From NCBI GenBank assembly GCA_009917555.1, contig QZDX01000013.1:59363-123362 (forward strand): 64,000 nucleotides of DNA, written 5' to 3'. This stretch comes from a bacterium 1XD21-13. GTDB taxonomy: Bacteria; Bacillota; Clostridia; Lachnospirales; Lachnospiraceae. The position numbers were made by a program, and so were the translations under genes. The notes under the pieces were generated by a model. It saw nothing but the letters and a program-made list of their open reading frames with translations. It made no database searches and was not told the origin of the DNA. Position 1 is the stretch's first letter. Each line of letters begins with the position of its first letter. This document shows positions 34,371 to 43,933 of the stretch, piece after piece.

Positions 34371-35342
34371 ATGAAGCGTACCATACATTATCTTTTCCTT
34401 ATCACTCTCTTTTTGCTCCTGTGCTCCCCGCTGGGGGGCTGTAAAAGGACACCGGACCCCATTACGAAAACAAGCTTCAAATTAAATACGGTTGTAACCA
34501 TCACCATTTACGATTCCTCCGATGTGACCCTTCTGGACGATGCCCTGGCCCTCTGTGATGAGTATGAAAATCTTTTCAGCCGCACACGGGAAACCAGCGA
34601 AATCCATCAAATCAATCAGGGTCTTACGGACCAGCTCTCCCCTGAAACCGAGGAGCTTCTGGAGACAGCCCTCTCCTACAGCCGTCTCTCTGGCGGGCTC
34701 TTTGATCCCAGCATTGGTCCGGTCTCAAGCCTGTGGGATTTTCATGCAGAGAATCCAAGCGTACCGGAGGATGCCAGCCTTCAAGCAGCCCTCCCCCTGA
34801 TAAATGCTGAAAAAATCCGGATTTCCAACCACAAGGTTGCCATGGATGAGGGAATGATCCTGGATCTGGGGGCCATTTCCAAGGGCTATATTGCCGACCG
34901 CATCAAGGAATTCCTTCTGGACCAGGGCGTAAAGAGCGCCGTCATTGACTTGGGAGGCAATGTGCTCTGCATTGGAAGCCGGCCCGACGGCTCCCCCTTT
35001 CAGATCGGCATCCGTCAGCCCTTTGAGGATACCTCCTCTGCAGCCACGGTCCTCTCCATCACCGACCAGTCCGTAGTCACCTCCGGGATCTATGAGCGCT
35101 GCTTTACCGAGGACGGCGTTCTCTACCACCATCTTCTGGATCCCCGTACCGGCTATCCCTGTGAAAATGAGCTGGCCTCCGTGACCATCATTTCCGATGA
35201 TTCCGTAGATGGGGACGCCTTAAGCACCTGCTGTTTCCTCATGGGAACCCAAAAAGGGATGGAGCTCATTGACAGTCTCCCGGATGTGCGGGCGATCTTT
35301 ATCACACAGGAAGGGGAACTCCTCTACTCCGAGGGCTTCTAA
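34371..35342 (+). CDS. apbE: FAD:protein FMN transferase, lipoprotein
   Basis: ApbE attaches FMN through a phosphoester to a Thr of Rnf/Nqr subunits outside the cytoplasmic membrane. A signal peptide ends in a lipobox (SPLGGC, Cys ~24). Motifs include FKLNTVVTITIY, DLGAISKGYIAD and DLGGNV, and a late DALSTCCFLMG (Asp and Thr/Ser metal region). 323 residues. ATG 34371 follows AAGGGGG. It converges on rnfD, whose product is a natural substrate. Confidence 0.95.
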   Translation: MKRTIHYLFLITLFLLLCSPLGGCKRTPDPITKTSFKLNTVVTITIYDSSDVTLLDDALALCDEYENLFSRTRETSEIHQINQGLTDQLSPETEELLETALSYSRLSGGLFDPSIGPVSSLWDFHAENPSVPEDASLQAALPLINAEKIRISNHKVAMDEGMILDLGAISKGYIADRIKEFLLDQGVKSAVIDLGGNVLCIGSRPDGSPFQIGIRQPFEDTSSAATVLSITDQSVVTSGIYERCFTEDGVLYHHLLDPRTGYPCENELASVTIISDDSVDGDALSTCCFLMGTQKGMELIDSLPDVRAIFITQEGELLYSEGF

Positions 35343-35375
35343 GGTTGTCTGACGATTGGGCAAACAGTACACGCA

Positions 35376-36299
35376 TCAGTGCCTTCTTCCAAAGGCCCTG
35401 GGAATCGTTACCTTTTCTATAATCGGCGTCAGCAGATTTGCAAGAAGGATGGCGTAGGACACCCCCTCCGAGGCGCTTCCAAACAGCCGAAACATGGCAG
35501 CCAGGGCACCTATCATCCCTCCATAGATGATCTGTCCACTCTTTGTAATGGGTGAGGTAGTATAATCTGTGGCCATAAACCAGAAGGCAAGCATCAAGCC
35601 GCCGCTCAAAAGCTCCTGAACCAGATAGATCTCATCAAATCCCCTGCCTCCAAAGAAAATCAACATTCCCGTAAACACGACAAAGCAGGCGGCAGGAATT
35701 CTCAGGCTGATGATTCCAAATCCAAGAAGGAGAACGGCTCCCAGCAAAATAGCAATTGCTGAGGTCTCTCCAATACAACCCCCCGTATTTCCCAGAACAA
35801 GATACAGTGGGTCCACCATCTCCCCCTGCTTCAAGGCTTCCAGAGGGGTGGGGCCTGTGTAAGCGTCACAGGCAAAATCCGTCATACGATTGGCAAAGGA
35901 AATCAGGAGAAAGCAACGGCCCGCCAGAGCCGGATTCACGATATTCTGCCCGATTCCTCCAAAAAACATCTTTACCACTAAAATAGCAAACACCCCACCG
36001 ACACACCCAATCCAAAGGGGCGCATTCACCGGAAGGGACATTGCCAGTAAAAGCCCCGTCACCACAGAGCTGAAATCTCCCACCGCAATGGGCCGATCCG
36101 CAAAGGCTTCGTAGGTAAATTCCGTAAGTACACAGGTCACAATGCACACCAGCATATGATACAGGGCCCGTATGCCAAAGTTATAAATTCCAAAGCCCGC
36201 CGCAGGCAGAAGAGCCACAATCACAAGCCGCATAATATTGGCGGTGGACATGGTTCCTCTTATGTGCGGCGACGCTGACACATTCATTCTATTTTCCAT
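35376..36299 (-). CDS. rnfD: Rnf ferredoxin:NAD+ oxidoreductase subunit D
   Basis: A 307-residue membrane subunit with about nine segments. SPHIRGTMSTANIM at the N terminus and YTGPTPLEAL, whose threonine is the FMN attachment site in the family, are clear; SGGLMLAFWFMATDYTTSP is also diagnostic. It follows rnfC by 23 bases. The usual rnfG, rnfE, rnfA and rnfB do not follow; apbE lies on the opposite strand instead. Confidence 0.94.
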   Translation of the reverse strand: MENRMNVSASPHIRGTMSTANIMRLVIVALLPAAGFGIYNFGIRALYHMLVCIVTCVLTEFTYEAFADRPIAVGDFSSVVTGLLLAMSLPVNAPLWIGCVGGVFAILVVKMFFGGIGQNIVNPALAGRCFLLISFANRMTDFACDAYTGPTPLEALKQGEMVDPLYLVLGNTGGCIGETSAIAILLGAVLLLGFGIISLRIPAACFVVFTGMLIFFGGRGFDEIYLVQELLSGGLMLAFWFMATDYTTSPITKSGQIIYGGMIGALAAMFRLFGSASEGVSYAILLANLLTPIIEKVTIPRAFGRRH

Positions 36300-36322
36300 C
36301 TAAGCTTCTCCCTAACTGGTTC

Positions 36323-37639
36323 TTATCTCTTTCCCTTCGCTAAAAGGCTCCGGCGCATGGCCCGAATTGATTGGGTCAGGTGGCGCCTGGCCGGACACAC
36401 GAAGCTGCAGCTTCCACACTCCAGACATTCCATTCCGTACAGCTTCTGAAATTCCTCCTCCTGAAAATGCTCTGCCAAATCCGCAAGCTTAGCAGGAAGA
36501 AGGCCCTCGGGACACGCCTCCACACAGGAGCCGCAGCGGATACAGGCACTCGGCCGAAAACGCGCCGCATCGTCCTTGGTCATACACAGCAGTGCCGAGG
36601 AGGTCTTTACCACAGGCACATTTAGATCAAAGAGGCTGATTCCCATCATGGGCCCCCCTGCCACAAGCTTTTTGGGCTCCACCCGACATCCTCCTGCCGC
36701 GTCAATGAGCTCCGCAAAGCTGGTGCCGATTGGCACATTGAAATTTCGCGGATTGTTGAGAGCCTTTCCCGTCACCGTCACCACACGCTCTGTCAAGGGC
36801 CTTCCAAAAGCCAATGCCTGGTAAATGGCACAGACCGTATCCACATTGTGGACGATACAGCTGGCATCCGCCGGAAGCATGGAGGAATTGATCTCCTTTC
36901 CGGTGCAGGCATAAATCAGCATCCGCTCCGACCCTTGCGGATATTTGGTCTCCAGAACCTTTACCTCCATCCGGCTTTCCTTTCCGGAGGCAAGCTGCAG
37001 GGCAGTGATGGCATCCCGCTTGCTGTCCTCAATGGCAAAGACACCCACAGCCCGCTCAAAGAGGCTTAATATCATTTTCAGTCCCATCACAAGCCATTCC
37101 GGGTTCTCCACCATCCGGCGGTAATCGGAGGTTAGATAGGGCTCACATTCCGAGCAGTTTACAATCACAGTGCGGATTTTCTTGGGATTCTTCACAGCCA
37201 GCTTCACATGGGTGGGGAAGCCGGCACCGCCCATGCCCACGATTCCAGCTCTTTGAATCTGTAAAATCCGATCTCCCGGCTCCATCTCCTGCCAGGGACA
37301 GAAATTTTCTATGGGCATCCGCTCATACTGATTGTCATTTTCCACTATAATGGACAGCACCTTATTTCCGCCTACTGTCATGCGGGGCTCAATGGCCGTT
37401 ACCGTTCCCGATACCGACGCATGAACAGGCACAGAGATATAGCCGTCCGCCTTGGCAATCACCTGGCCCTTCAGGACCCGCTCTCCCACCTTGACAATGG
37501 GAACTGCCGGCCCTCCTATATGCTGGGACACCGGATACACCAATTCTCCCTTGGGATAATATTCCCGGATAGGCTTTTCTCTGGTAAATCGTTTCCGCTT
37601 ATGGGGATGTATTCCCCCTTTAAAAGTTGAATGTGACAT
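36323..37639 (-). CDS. rnfC: Rnf ferredoxin:NAD+ oxidoreductase subunit C
   Basis: A 438-residue peripheral subunit that carries NADH chemistry. VGMGGAGFPTHVKL is the nucleotide/FMN signature; two 4Fe-4S motifs appear at CIRCGSCVEACPEG and CLECGSCSFVCPA. N-terminal lipoyl-like domain includes VKVGERVLKGQVIA. Full length. Operon of only two Rnf genes with rnfD. Confidence 0.95.
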   Translation of the reverse strand: MSHSTFKGGIHPHKRKRFTREKPIREYYPKGELVYPVSQHIGGPAVPIVKVGERVLKGQVIAKADGYISVPVHASVSGTVTAIEPRMTVGGNKVLSIIVENDNQYERMPIENFCPWQEMEPGDRILQIQRAGIVGMGGAGFPTHVKLAVKNPKKIRTVIVNCSECEPYLTSDYRRMVENPEWLVMGLKMILSLFERAVGVFAIEDSKRDAITALQLASGKESRMEVKVLETKYPQGSERMLIYACTGKEINSSMLPADASCIVHNVDTVCAIYQALAFGRPLTERVVTVTGKALNNPRNFNVPIGTSFAELIDAAGGCRVEPKKLVAGGPMMGISLFDLNVPVVKTSSALLCMTKDDAARFRPSACIRCGSCVEACPEGLLPAKLADLAEHFQEEEFQKLYGMECLECGSCSFVCPARRHLTQSIRAMRRSLLAKGKR

Positions 37640-37656
37640 AGCTTCCTCTCATCTCT

Positions 37657-38562
37657 TTATTTTTTTCTGCGGTCACGCAGGGCCTGTGCCCTGGACTTCA
37701 TATTGGGATATGCATTCATAGCACGGTTGGCAAGCCATCCGCCCCGGCTCTGCACCTGCTCAAACCGGCTCCGAAGCCCTGCAATGCGCTCCTCCATCTG
37801 GGCCTTTAACTCCTCCTGGCGCTCCTTTCTCTCGGCCATGGGCAGCTCTGTGCCAAAGGCTACAAGGGCATCAAACCGCGCCTCCAGCCTTCTTCGCAGC
37901 TCCGTGCCATGCTCCAGCCCCCCATAGCTCTCCAGTCTCTCCTTCAACTCCTCTGTGGAACGGAAAAGACGGGTAGATCTCATATACTCGTAAATCTCGT
38001 CAATAAGGGCATCCATATTCCGAAGCTTCTCGCCAATCTGCATGGCATTCATAAAGGACATTCCAAAATCCACCGCATAAGCCAGGGAAGCCGCCGTCAC
38101 AAAAGCCTTGCCCACAGCCACGGAGTAGAGGCCCACGATCCGATCCACCACCGGCTGAAAGCCATAGAACAGGATAATAGAAAAAATGCCCCATCCCAGA
38201 GAAGCACCCAGACAGATTCTCCCCTGGAAATTGAATTTATTTTTGCTGTAATCCCACCAGCTTGTGTGAAAGATGTGCTCCATCAGCACGGCAGTGAAAT
38301 ACTCCAAAATCGTAGGGACCACTACGCCTCCCACATAAAGCCAGAACAGATTGCCGGAGATTGGCTTTAGCATCAGGTAGACGCTCACAGCCCCGAATCC
38401 ATAAATGGTGCATACCGGCCCCGTCACAAAGCCTCGGTTTACCAGTCTTTTCTCCTTTGCCGATACATAGCAGCTCTCCCATACCCAGCCTAGAAAGCTG
38501 TAGATGAAAAACCAGTTTAAGATATGATAGAGATCCACACCTCGAATCTCCAGATCCCACAT
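37657..38562 (-). CDS. putative ABC-transporter type IV membrane protein (PF06541-like)
   Basis: A 301-residue protein beginning MWDLEIRGVDLYHILNWF. The first ~180 residues have five hydrophobic segments with the family pattern FIYSFLGWVWESCYVS, NRGFVTGPVCTIYGFG and HTSWWDYS. The last ~110 residues are charged, probably a coiled coil (ELKERLESYG, RKERQEELKAQMEER). Function unknown despite the family name. Start follows GGGGG by six bases; it sits between rpsA and rnfC. Confidence 0.8.
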   Translation of the reverse strand: MWDLEIRGVDLYHILNWFFIYSFLGWVWESCYVSAKEKRLVNRGFVTGPVCTIYGFGAVSVYLMLKPISGNLFWLYVGGVVVPTILEYFTAVLMEHIFHTSWWDYSKNKFNFQGRICLGASLGWGIFSIILFYGFQPVVDRIVGLYSVAVGKAFVTAASLAYAVDFGMSFMNAMQIGEKLRNMDALIDEIYEYMRSTRLFRSTEELKERLESYGGLEHGTELRRRLEARFDALVAFGTELPMAERKERQEELKAQMEERIAGLRSRFEQVQSRGGWLANRAMNAYPNMKSRAQALRDRRKK

Positions 38563-38648
38563 AAATATCCCCCTTACAAGGCGCAAGGACACGCACGCCA
38601 GTGCCTGTCCTCCCGTCTGCTTATCTCACTTTTTAATTGTTGTAATTC

Positions 38649-39782
38649 TTACTCTTCTTCCTCTGCGACAACTGCGTCAATGTCCACATCTGCCACATCC
38701 TCGTCGTACTCTTCCTGTACCGGCTCACTCTGAGGTGCCTGGAGAGCCTTCATACTCAGGCTGATCTTCCGATCCTCCTCATTGAAGTCCACTACCTTTG
38801 CCTCAATCTCCTGGCCGATGGAAAGAATATCTGCCGGCTTCTCCACATGCTCTCTGGAAATCTGAGAAACATGAAGAAGTGCGTCCACACCCGGCTCCAG
38901 CTCTACGAAGGCGCCGAAATCGGTCATTCTGGCCACTCTGCCCTCTACAATATTGCCCGGTGCATACTTCACTGCAGCATCCAGCCAGGGATTCTGATCC
39001 TCAAACTTTAAGCTTAAGGCAATCTTGGTATCGTTGATATCCTTAATCAGAACCGTGATCTCCTGTCCTACCTTGAATACCTTCTTGGGATTCTCCACGC
39101 GTCCCCAGGACATCTCGGAGATGTGAAGCAGACCGTCTGCTCCGCCCAAATCTACGAAGGCGCCGAAGTCGGTTACGTTCTTAATCACACCGTCTACCAC
39201 ATCGCCCACATGGATGCGCTCAAAGAGAGCCTTCTGAAGCTCTGCCTTCTCTGCCATCACAAGCTGCTTGCGGTTTCCGATGATACGTCCTCTTCTGGGA
39301 TTGAACTCTGTAATGATAAAGCTGATCTCCTGGCCTTCATATTTTGCCAGATTCCGCTCATAGGTATCGGATACCAGACTGGCAGGAATAAATACTCTGG
39401 ATTCATCCACTACAACACTTAAACCGCCCTCCAATGCCTGGGTTACCTTTGCGGTCAATACCTCCTCGTTCTCAAATGCCTCCTTTAAGCGCTTGCTTGC
39501 TCTCTCTGCTGCCAGCCTCTTGTAGGTGAGAAGAACTTGTCCCTCCCCATCATTTACCTTCAGTACCTTTACCTCCATGGTATCTCCAACGGATACACAG
39601 GTGGTCAAATCCACCGGAGTGTTGCTGTATTCGCTTCTGGTAAGAATACCATCTGACTTGTAGCCTATGTTTAAGATGATCTCATCTTCTTTGACATCAA
39701 TAACAGTGCCCTCGACAACCTCTCCATTCCGTATTGTTTTTAATGAATCTTCCAGCATTTGTTCAAAACTTAATTCCGACAT
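38649..39782 (-). CDS. rpsA: 30S ribosomal protein S1-like, four S1 domains
   Basis: A 377-residue RNA-binding protein with four S1 repeats (about residues 15-85, 100-170, 187-257, 272-345), including VTDFGAFVDLGGADGLLHISEMSWG and MTDFGAFVELEPGVDALLHVS as the clearest. The C terminus is very acidic. The ATG at 39782 follows GAGGAGG and lies inside the end of ispH, a 20-base overlap; the cmk-ispH-rpsA order is typical of Clostridia. Confidence 0.93.
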   Translation of the reverse strand: MSELSFEQMLEDSLKTIRNGEVVEGTVIDVKEDEIILNIGYKSDGILTRSEYSNTPVDLTTCVSVGDTMEVKVLKVNDGEGQVLLTYKRLAAERASKRLKEAFENEEVLTAKVTQALEGGLSVVVDESRVFIPASLVSDTYERNLAKYEGQEISFIITEFNPRRGRIIGNRKQLVMAEKAELQKALFERIHVGDVVDGVIKNVTDFGAFVDLGGADGLLHISEMSWGRVENPKKVFKVGQEITVLIKDINDTKIALSLKFEDQNPWLDAAVKYAPGNIVEGRVARMTDFGAFVELEPGVDALLHVSQISREHVEKPADILSIGQEIEAKVVDFNEEDRKISLSMKALQAPQSEPVQEEYDEDVADVDIDAVVAEEEE

Positions 39783-40614
39783 GTTTTTGAACCTCCTCAA
39801 TAATTTTCTTTGGGGTGGAAGCCCCTGCTGTAATACCTACACAACGAATGGATTGCGATGCCTTGAAATCCAAATCCTCTAGTTCCTGTATATGGTAAGT
39901 ATTTTCACATTCCTTTTTACATATTTCAAATAGCTTCTGTGTGTTGGAGCTATGGCTTCCACCTATGACAATCATGGCATCTACCTGGGATGCAATCTGC
40001 CTGGCTTCGGTCTGACGCTCCTCTGTGGCACTACAGATCGTATTTAAAACAATTATATCATAACCCTTTTTCGAAATAATTTCAACTATATCTTTAAATT
40101 TCTTGTAGTTAAATGTCGTTTGGGATACGACGCACAGTTTTTCTGAAGAAGCTATTGTAAAGTTCTGGGCTTCTTCTACAGATTCTACCACATAAGAAGG
40201 AGTGCTGCACCAGCCCCTGATTCCCTCTACCTCAGGGTGCTTCGCGCTGCCTATGATCAGGATGCTTCTGCCCAAGGCTCCTTCCTTTTGTACGATCCGG
40301 TGGATCTTACGGACAAAGGGGCAGGTGGCGTCTACCAGGTGCAGGCCCTTTTGTTCCAGAAGATCATAGATGTGTTTTCCTACCCCGTGGGCACGAATGA
40401 TGACAGTTCCTTCCTCCAGGCTTGCCAGCTCTTCCTTGGTATTGAGTACCTGGACGCCCTTTTCTTCTAACTCCTGGACTACGGTTTCGTTGTGGACGAT
40501 GGGGCCGTAGGTGTAGATGGGGGCGCTGCCTTCCTCTATCTGGGTGTGGACGGTGTCTACGGCTCTCTGGACGCCGAAGCAGAAGCCGGCGGTTTTGGCA
40601 AGTTTTACTTCCAT
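39763..40614 (-). CDS. ispH: 4-hydroxy-3-methylbut-2-enyl diphosphate reductase
   Basis: Last enzyme of the MEP isoprenoid pathway, a [4Fe-4S] protein. The three cluster cysteines are in AGFCFGVQRAV, VDATCPFV and LNTICSAT; catalytic region includes IRAHGVG and GGSHSSNT. 283 residues. The start MEVKLAK at 40614 follows AAAGGATC. Overlaps rpsA and follows cmk by 34 bases. Confidence 0.97.
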   Translation of the reverse strand: MEVKLAKTAGFCFGVQRAVDTVHTQIEEGSAPIYTYGPIVHNETVVQELEEKGVQVLNTKEELASLEEGTVIIRAHGVGKHIYDLLEQKGLHLVDATCPFVRKIHRIVQKEGALGRSILIIGSAKHPEVEGIRGWCSTPSYVVESVEEAQNFTIASSEKLCVVSQTTFNYKKFKDIVEIISKKGYDIIVLNTICSATEERQTEARQIASQVDAMIVIGGSHSSNTQKLFEICKKECENTYHIQELEDLDFKASQSIRCVGITAGASTPKKIIEEVQKHVGIKF

Positions 40615-40648
40615 GGGGTGATCCTTTCTTTGATTCTTTTTAAGCCAT

Positions 40649-41311
40649 CTATCCAATTTTTACAAGCTCAAGAATCCGCTCTACAACCTCTGAGATTGTC
40701 AGGTCTGAGGAATCCAGAAGCACTGCATCCTCTGCCTGCCGCAGGGGGGAATGTTCCCGTGTCATATCCTGGTGGTCACGCTTGGCAATATCTGCCTCTA
40801 TCACTGCCAGATCACAGGTCTCTCCTTTGGCTGTCAGCTCGTCATAACGCCGCTTGGCCCTGCAGGCAGTGGTGGCTGTGAGATAGATCTTTACATTCGC
40901 ATTTGGGAGCACACAGGTTCCAATATCTCTTCCATCCATCACTACATTTTCCCGACTGGCCAGCTCCTGCTGAAGCTCCACCAGCTTTTTCCGCACATCC
41001 GGATTGGCGGAGGAGACGGAGGCCATATTTCCCACCTCCTCTGTCCGCAGAAAGGCAGTGACGTTTTCTCCGTCAAGAAGTACCTGTTGAAGTCCATCCT
41101 TGTAGGCAATGGTAATATCTGCTTTCTGGCTGGCTGCACGGATTTTCTCCGGATCGTCCGTGGGAATTTCTTTTTTCAGCAGATACAGTGCCATTGCCCG
41201 GTACATGGCTCCCGTATCTACATAGATAAAGCCAAGCCTCCTGGCAATTTCCTTGGCAATGGTACTCTTTCCGGCCCCTGCCGGACCGTCAATGGCAATT
41301 TGATAGCTCAT
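40649..41311 (-). CDS. cmk: cytidylate kinase
   Basis: Phosphorylates CMP and dCMP. The 220 residues have the P-loop DGPAGAGKSTIAK, VDTGAMYRAMAL and MDGRDIGTCVLP; full length. First gene of cmk-ispH-rpsA with AGGAG before its ATG. The preceding 109 bases (41312-41420) hold no gene. Confidence 0.97.
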   Translation of the reverse strand: MSYQIAIDGPAGAGKSTIAKEIARRLGFIYVDTGAMYRAMALYLLKKEIPTDDPEKIRAASQKADITIAYKDGLQQVLLDGENVTAFLRTEEVGNMASVSSANPDVRKKLVELQQELASRENVVMDGRDIGTCVLPNANVKIYLTATTACRAKRRYDELTAKGETCDLAVIEADIAKRDHQDMTREHSPLRQAEDAVLLDSSDLTISEVVERILELVKIG

Positions 41312-41420
41312 AATGTTTACTCCTGTCTCTTTGTATTTAAGCTTTGTATAACATCCTTTACCTCAGATACCCGATCCTCATTGGGCCAGCTGGAATATTT
41401 ACAGATGGTTTTCTAAAAAA

Positions 41421-42647
41421 TCAGACTGCATTCCCGGCTGCATAGGCGGTGGACCAGGCAATCTGCAGGTTAAAGCCCCCTGTAACAGCATCCACATCCA
41501 GCACCTCGCCGATAAAGTAAAGGCCGGAAATCAGCTTGGATTCCATGGTGGAGGGGTTGATTTCTTTGACAGACACTCCACCCCTAGTGATAATGGCCTC
41601 CTCAAATCCCCGAAGTCCTGTTATGGTCATTTCCAGATTCTTGATGAGATATGCGAAATGCTGCCGCTCCTCCCTGGAGATTTCGTGAATCCTTTTATCC
41701 GGGCTGATTCCGCTTAGGGCGATCATAACCGGAGACAGCTTGGATGGGAAAAGGCCGGAGACGGCATTTTTAAAGGCTTTATTTTTATGCTCCTCAAAAT
41801 CCCGGAGAATCCTCTGGTCAAGCTGCTCCATGGTCAGAGCGGGCTTCAGATCCAAAGTCAATATTAGCTCCTGCTTGGCAGCAAGCTTTCCCACGTAACT
41901 GCTGGCGGTCAGTATCAAGGGACCGCTTACACCAAAATGGGTGAACAGCATTTCCCCAAATTCCCGGTAAAGCTCTTTTTTGCCATTTCGGATGTGGATC
42001 TCCACATTTTTTAGGGGTAGGCCCTGGAGCTCCTTGACAAATGCCTCCCGAATGTTAAAAGGAACCAGGGAGGGCTGACAGGGTGTTATCCGATGGCCCA
42101 GGCTCTCGGCAAAGCGATAGCCGTCTCCGGTGGATCCGGTGCTTGCATAGGAGCGTCCTCCGGTGGCTATTACAACGGCATCTCCCAGGATCTGCGTTCC
42201 ATCTGCCAGGCAAATGCCTGTGGCATGTCCGTTCTCTGTCAGGATGTCCGTCACCTCCGTATGCATGTGAACCCGAACCCCGGCCTGCTTCATCTGCCGG
42301 CGCAGTCCGTCCAACACATCTGCGGAGCGATCGGAGCTTGGAAATACCCGGTTCCCACGCTCTACCTTTAGGGGTACGCCTGCCTCCTCAAAAAAGCTCA
42401 TGGCATCCTGGTTGGTAAAGCCATAAAAGGCGCTGTAGAGAAACTTTTCGTTGGAGCACACGCTTGCAAACAAAGCGTCCATCTCGCAGGCATTGGTAAG
42501 ATTGCAGCGGCCCTTGCCTGTGATGTAGAGCTTTTTCCCTGTTTTTTCATTTTTTTCAAAAATATGGACCTCATGGCCGTTTCTTCCGGCGAACACCGAG
42601 GCCATCATTCCGGCAGCCCCGCCGCCGACGATCAGAATTTTGCTCAT
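41421..42647 (-). CDS. NAD(P)/FAD-dependent oxidoreductase, HI0933/BaiN family
   Basis: A 408-residue flavoprotein. The N-terminal GGGAAGMMASVFAGR is the FAD dinucleotide motif, followed by TGKGRCNLTNACE, a strong family signature, and a C-terminal GGFNLQIAWSTAYAAG. BaiN-type enzymes reduce bile-acid intermediates in some gut clostridia, but most members have no known substrate, so no bile-acid role is claimed. Start follows GAGGAG. Confidence 0.92.
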   Translation of the reverse strand: MSKILIVGGGAAGMMASVFAGRNGHEVHIFEKNEKTGKKLYITGKGRCNLTNACEMDALFASVCSNEKFLYSAFYGFTNQDAMSFFEEAGVPLKVERGNRVFPSSDRSADVLDGLRRQMKQAGVRVHMHTEVTDILTENGHATGICLADGTQILGDAVVIATGGRSYASTGSTGDGYRFAESLGHRITPCQPSLVPFNIREAFVKELQGLPLKNVEIHIRNGKKELYREFGEMLFTHFGVSGPLILTASSYVGKLAAKQELILTLDLKPALTMEQLDQRILRDFEEHKNKAFKNAVSGLFPSKLSPVMIALSGISPDKRIHEISREERQHFAYLIKNLEMTITGLRGFEEAIITRGGVSVKEINPSTMESKLISGLYFIGEVLDVDAVTGGFNLQIAWSTAYAAGNAV

Positions 42648-42733
42648 GTTGTATCTCCTCTTTGACCAGGATCAGTGTAGCATATCTTCCGCAATGGTAC
42701 AAGCATTGATTCGATACTTCACATTTCGCCAAT

Positions 42734-43510
42734 TCAATAGCCCCATATCTCATAAGCCGTATAGGGGTGATCCGGATGGTATCCAAACTGCTCTGCCAAA
42801 GCAATAGACTCCGGGTTTTGGGCATCCCAGCTTGGATACAGGCCCCGCTTTAAGCATTCCAGAATCAGGGCGGCACCGCAGGCTCTGGCTAAGCCTTTTC
42901 TCCGGTGCTCCATTTGTGTATCGATCTGAATCTCAATCCCGCTTGTATAGGAAGAATAGGAAGAAGCGCCGGCGGCCAATTCGCCGTCTTTTATAACCAC
43001 AAAGCCCAATCCCAGCCTCTCATATTCAGCAAAGCTTTTGTATTGTCCTACCAGATCCCGGCTCCATTCCATTTTCCTGCACAGCTCATATTGCTCTTGT
43101 GTAATTGCTTTCATCTCATATCCAACAGGTAATTTTGCAGCCATTTTTTGGAGTTTTCCCCTATCAAAATTGTCCTGTTCTTTTTTTACCGCATAGCGGG
43201 TAACCTTTTTTGCCTTGTCACCCCAGCAGGCTTCAATCATCTGTTCCCAGGCTTCCCCTTGGGGGATCATAATGATAAAATCCTGCCTGCTGTCCTCGGG
43301 CTTAAAGGCAGCAAGAGCCTCACAAGGCTCTCCGGCCAGGAAGCAGAAATCACCAAGGATGGCGGCCGCCGAGGAGGGCTGCTTCGGATGATCGCTGTAG
43401 ATGCTTCCCATGACACCCTGCAGACAGGACCAGATGGGGGTTTCCTCCCAGCCTGCAAATAACTTTGCTGCGTATTCAGGCTGTTCCATTTTTATGATAG
43501 CTTTCTTCAT
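42734..43510 (-). CDS. GNAT family N-acetyltransferase
   Basis: A 258-residue protein whose last ~110 residues form a GNAT domain: LGFVVIKDGELAAGASSYSS and the acetyl-CoA loop MEHRRKGLARACG. The N-terminal half (DFCFLAGEPCEALAAF) is of the kind found in two-domain GNATs. Substrate unknown. It is 86 bases upstream of the BaiN-like gene and 25 bases downstream of the C_GCAxxG_C_C gene. Confidence 0.85.
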   Translation of the reverse strand: MKKAIIKMEQPEYAAKLFAGWEETPIWSCLQGVMGSIYSDHPKQPSSAAAILGDFCFLAGEPCEALAAFKPEDSRQDFIIMIPQGEAWEQMIEACWGDKAKKVTRYAVKKEQDNFDRGKLQKMAAKLPVGYEMKAITQEQYELCRKMEWSRDLVGQYKSFAEYERLGLGFVVIKDGELAAGASSYSSYTSGIEIQIDTQMEHRRKGLARACGAALILECLKRGLYPSWDAQNPESIALAEQFGYHPDHPYTAYEIWGY

Positions 43511-43535
43511 ATGTCAAATCCTCTTTTTAAAAAGC

Positions 43536-43919
43536 TTAAAGCTCCTCCAGCATACAATCTAATATCTCAGCGGCATCCTCCACACAGCCCCGGCAGGTAC
43601 GCAGGCGGGGCTGTCCCTTGCCGCCCCGAAGCTCTCGGCAGACTACGGTTGTATTTTTCTCCTGAAAACGTTCCTCCAAATCATGGATGAGGGCTTCTTC
43701 ATTGAGCCCCTGCTCCTTAGCCTTTGCCGAAAGCACAAGCTCGGCTGCCATCACGGCTCCGCACTTTATCTTTGCGCCTCCCGCATAGGGTGCCGCCTCC
43801 CGCTTCGCCTGCTCCTCCGTCACCCCTACCAGGTCACAAAATGCACAGTACACTGCCTGGGAGCAGTGATATCCGCTGGCGTGTCTTTGTTTTGCTGCTT
43901 CTACTCTTGATTCCATCAT
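43536..43919 (-). CDS. C_GCAxxG_C_C family redox-type protein
   Basis: A 127-residue protein with the cysteine layout of the C_GCAxxG_C_C family: YHCSQAVYCAF, KCGAVMAA, VCRELRG and TCRGCVEDAAEIL. Members are thought to bind a metal or carry a redox disulfide; function is unproven. Ribosome site AAGGAGAGG precedes the ATG. That site is continuous with a tandem array of very similar units immediately upstream. Confidence 0.85.
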   Translation of the reverse strand: MMESRVEAAKQRHASGYHCSQAVYCAFCDLVGVTEEQAKREAAPYAGGAKIKCGAVMAAELVLSAKAKEQGLNEEALIHDLEERFQEKNTTVVCRELRGGKGQPRLRTCRGCVEDAAEILDCMLEEL

Positions 43920-43933
43920 CTGCTTGCCTCTCC

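Noticed and set aside
41421..42647. Bile-acid metabolism locus from the BaiN-like gene
   Set aside because: Only the broad HI0933 family is supported; no other bai genes are present.
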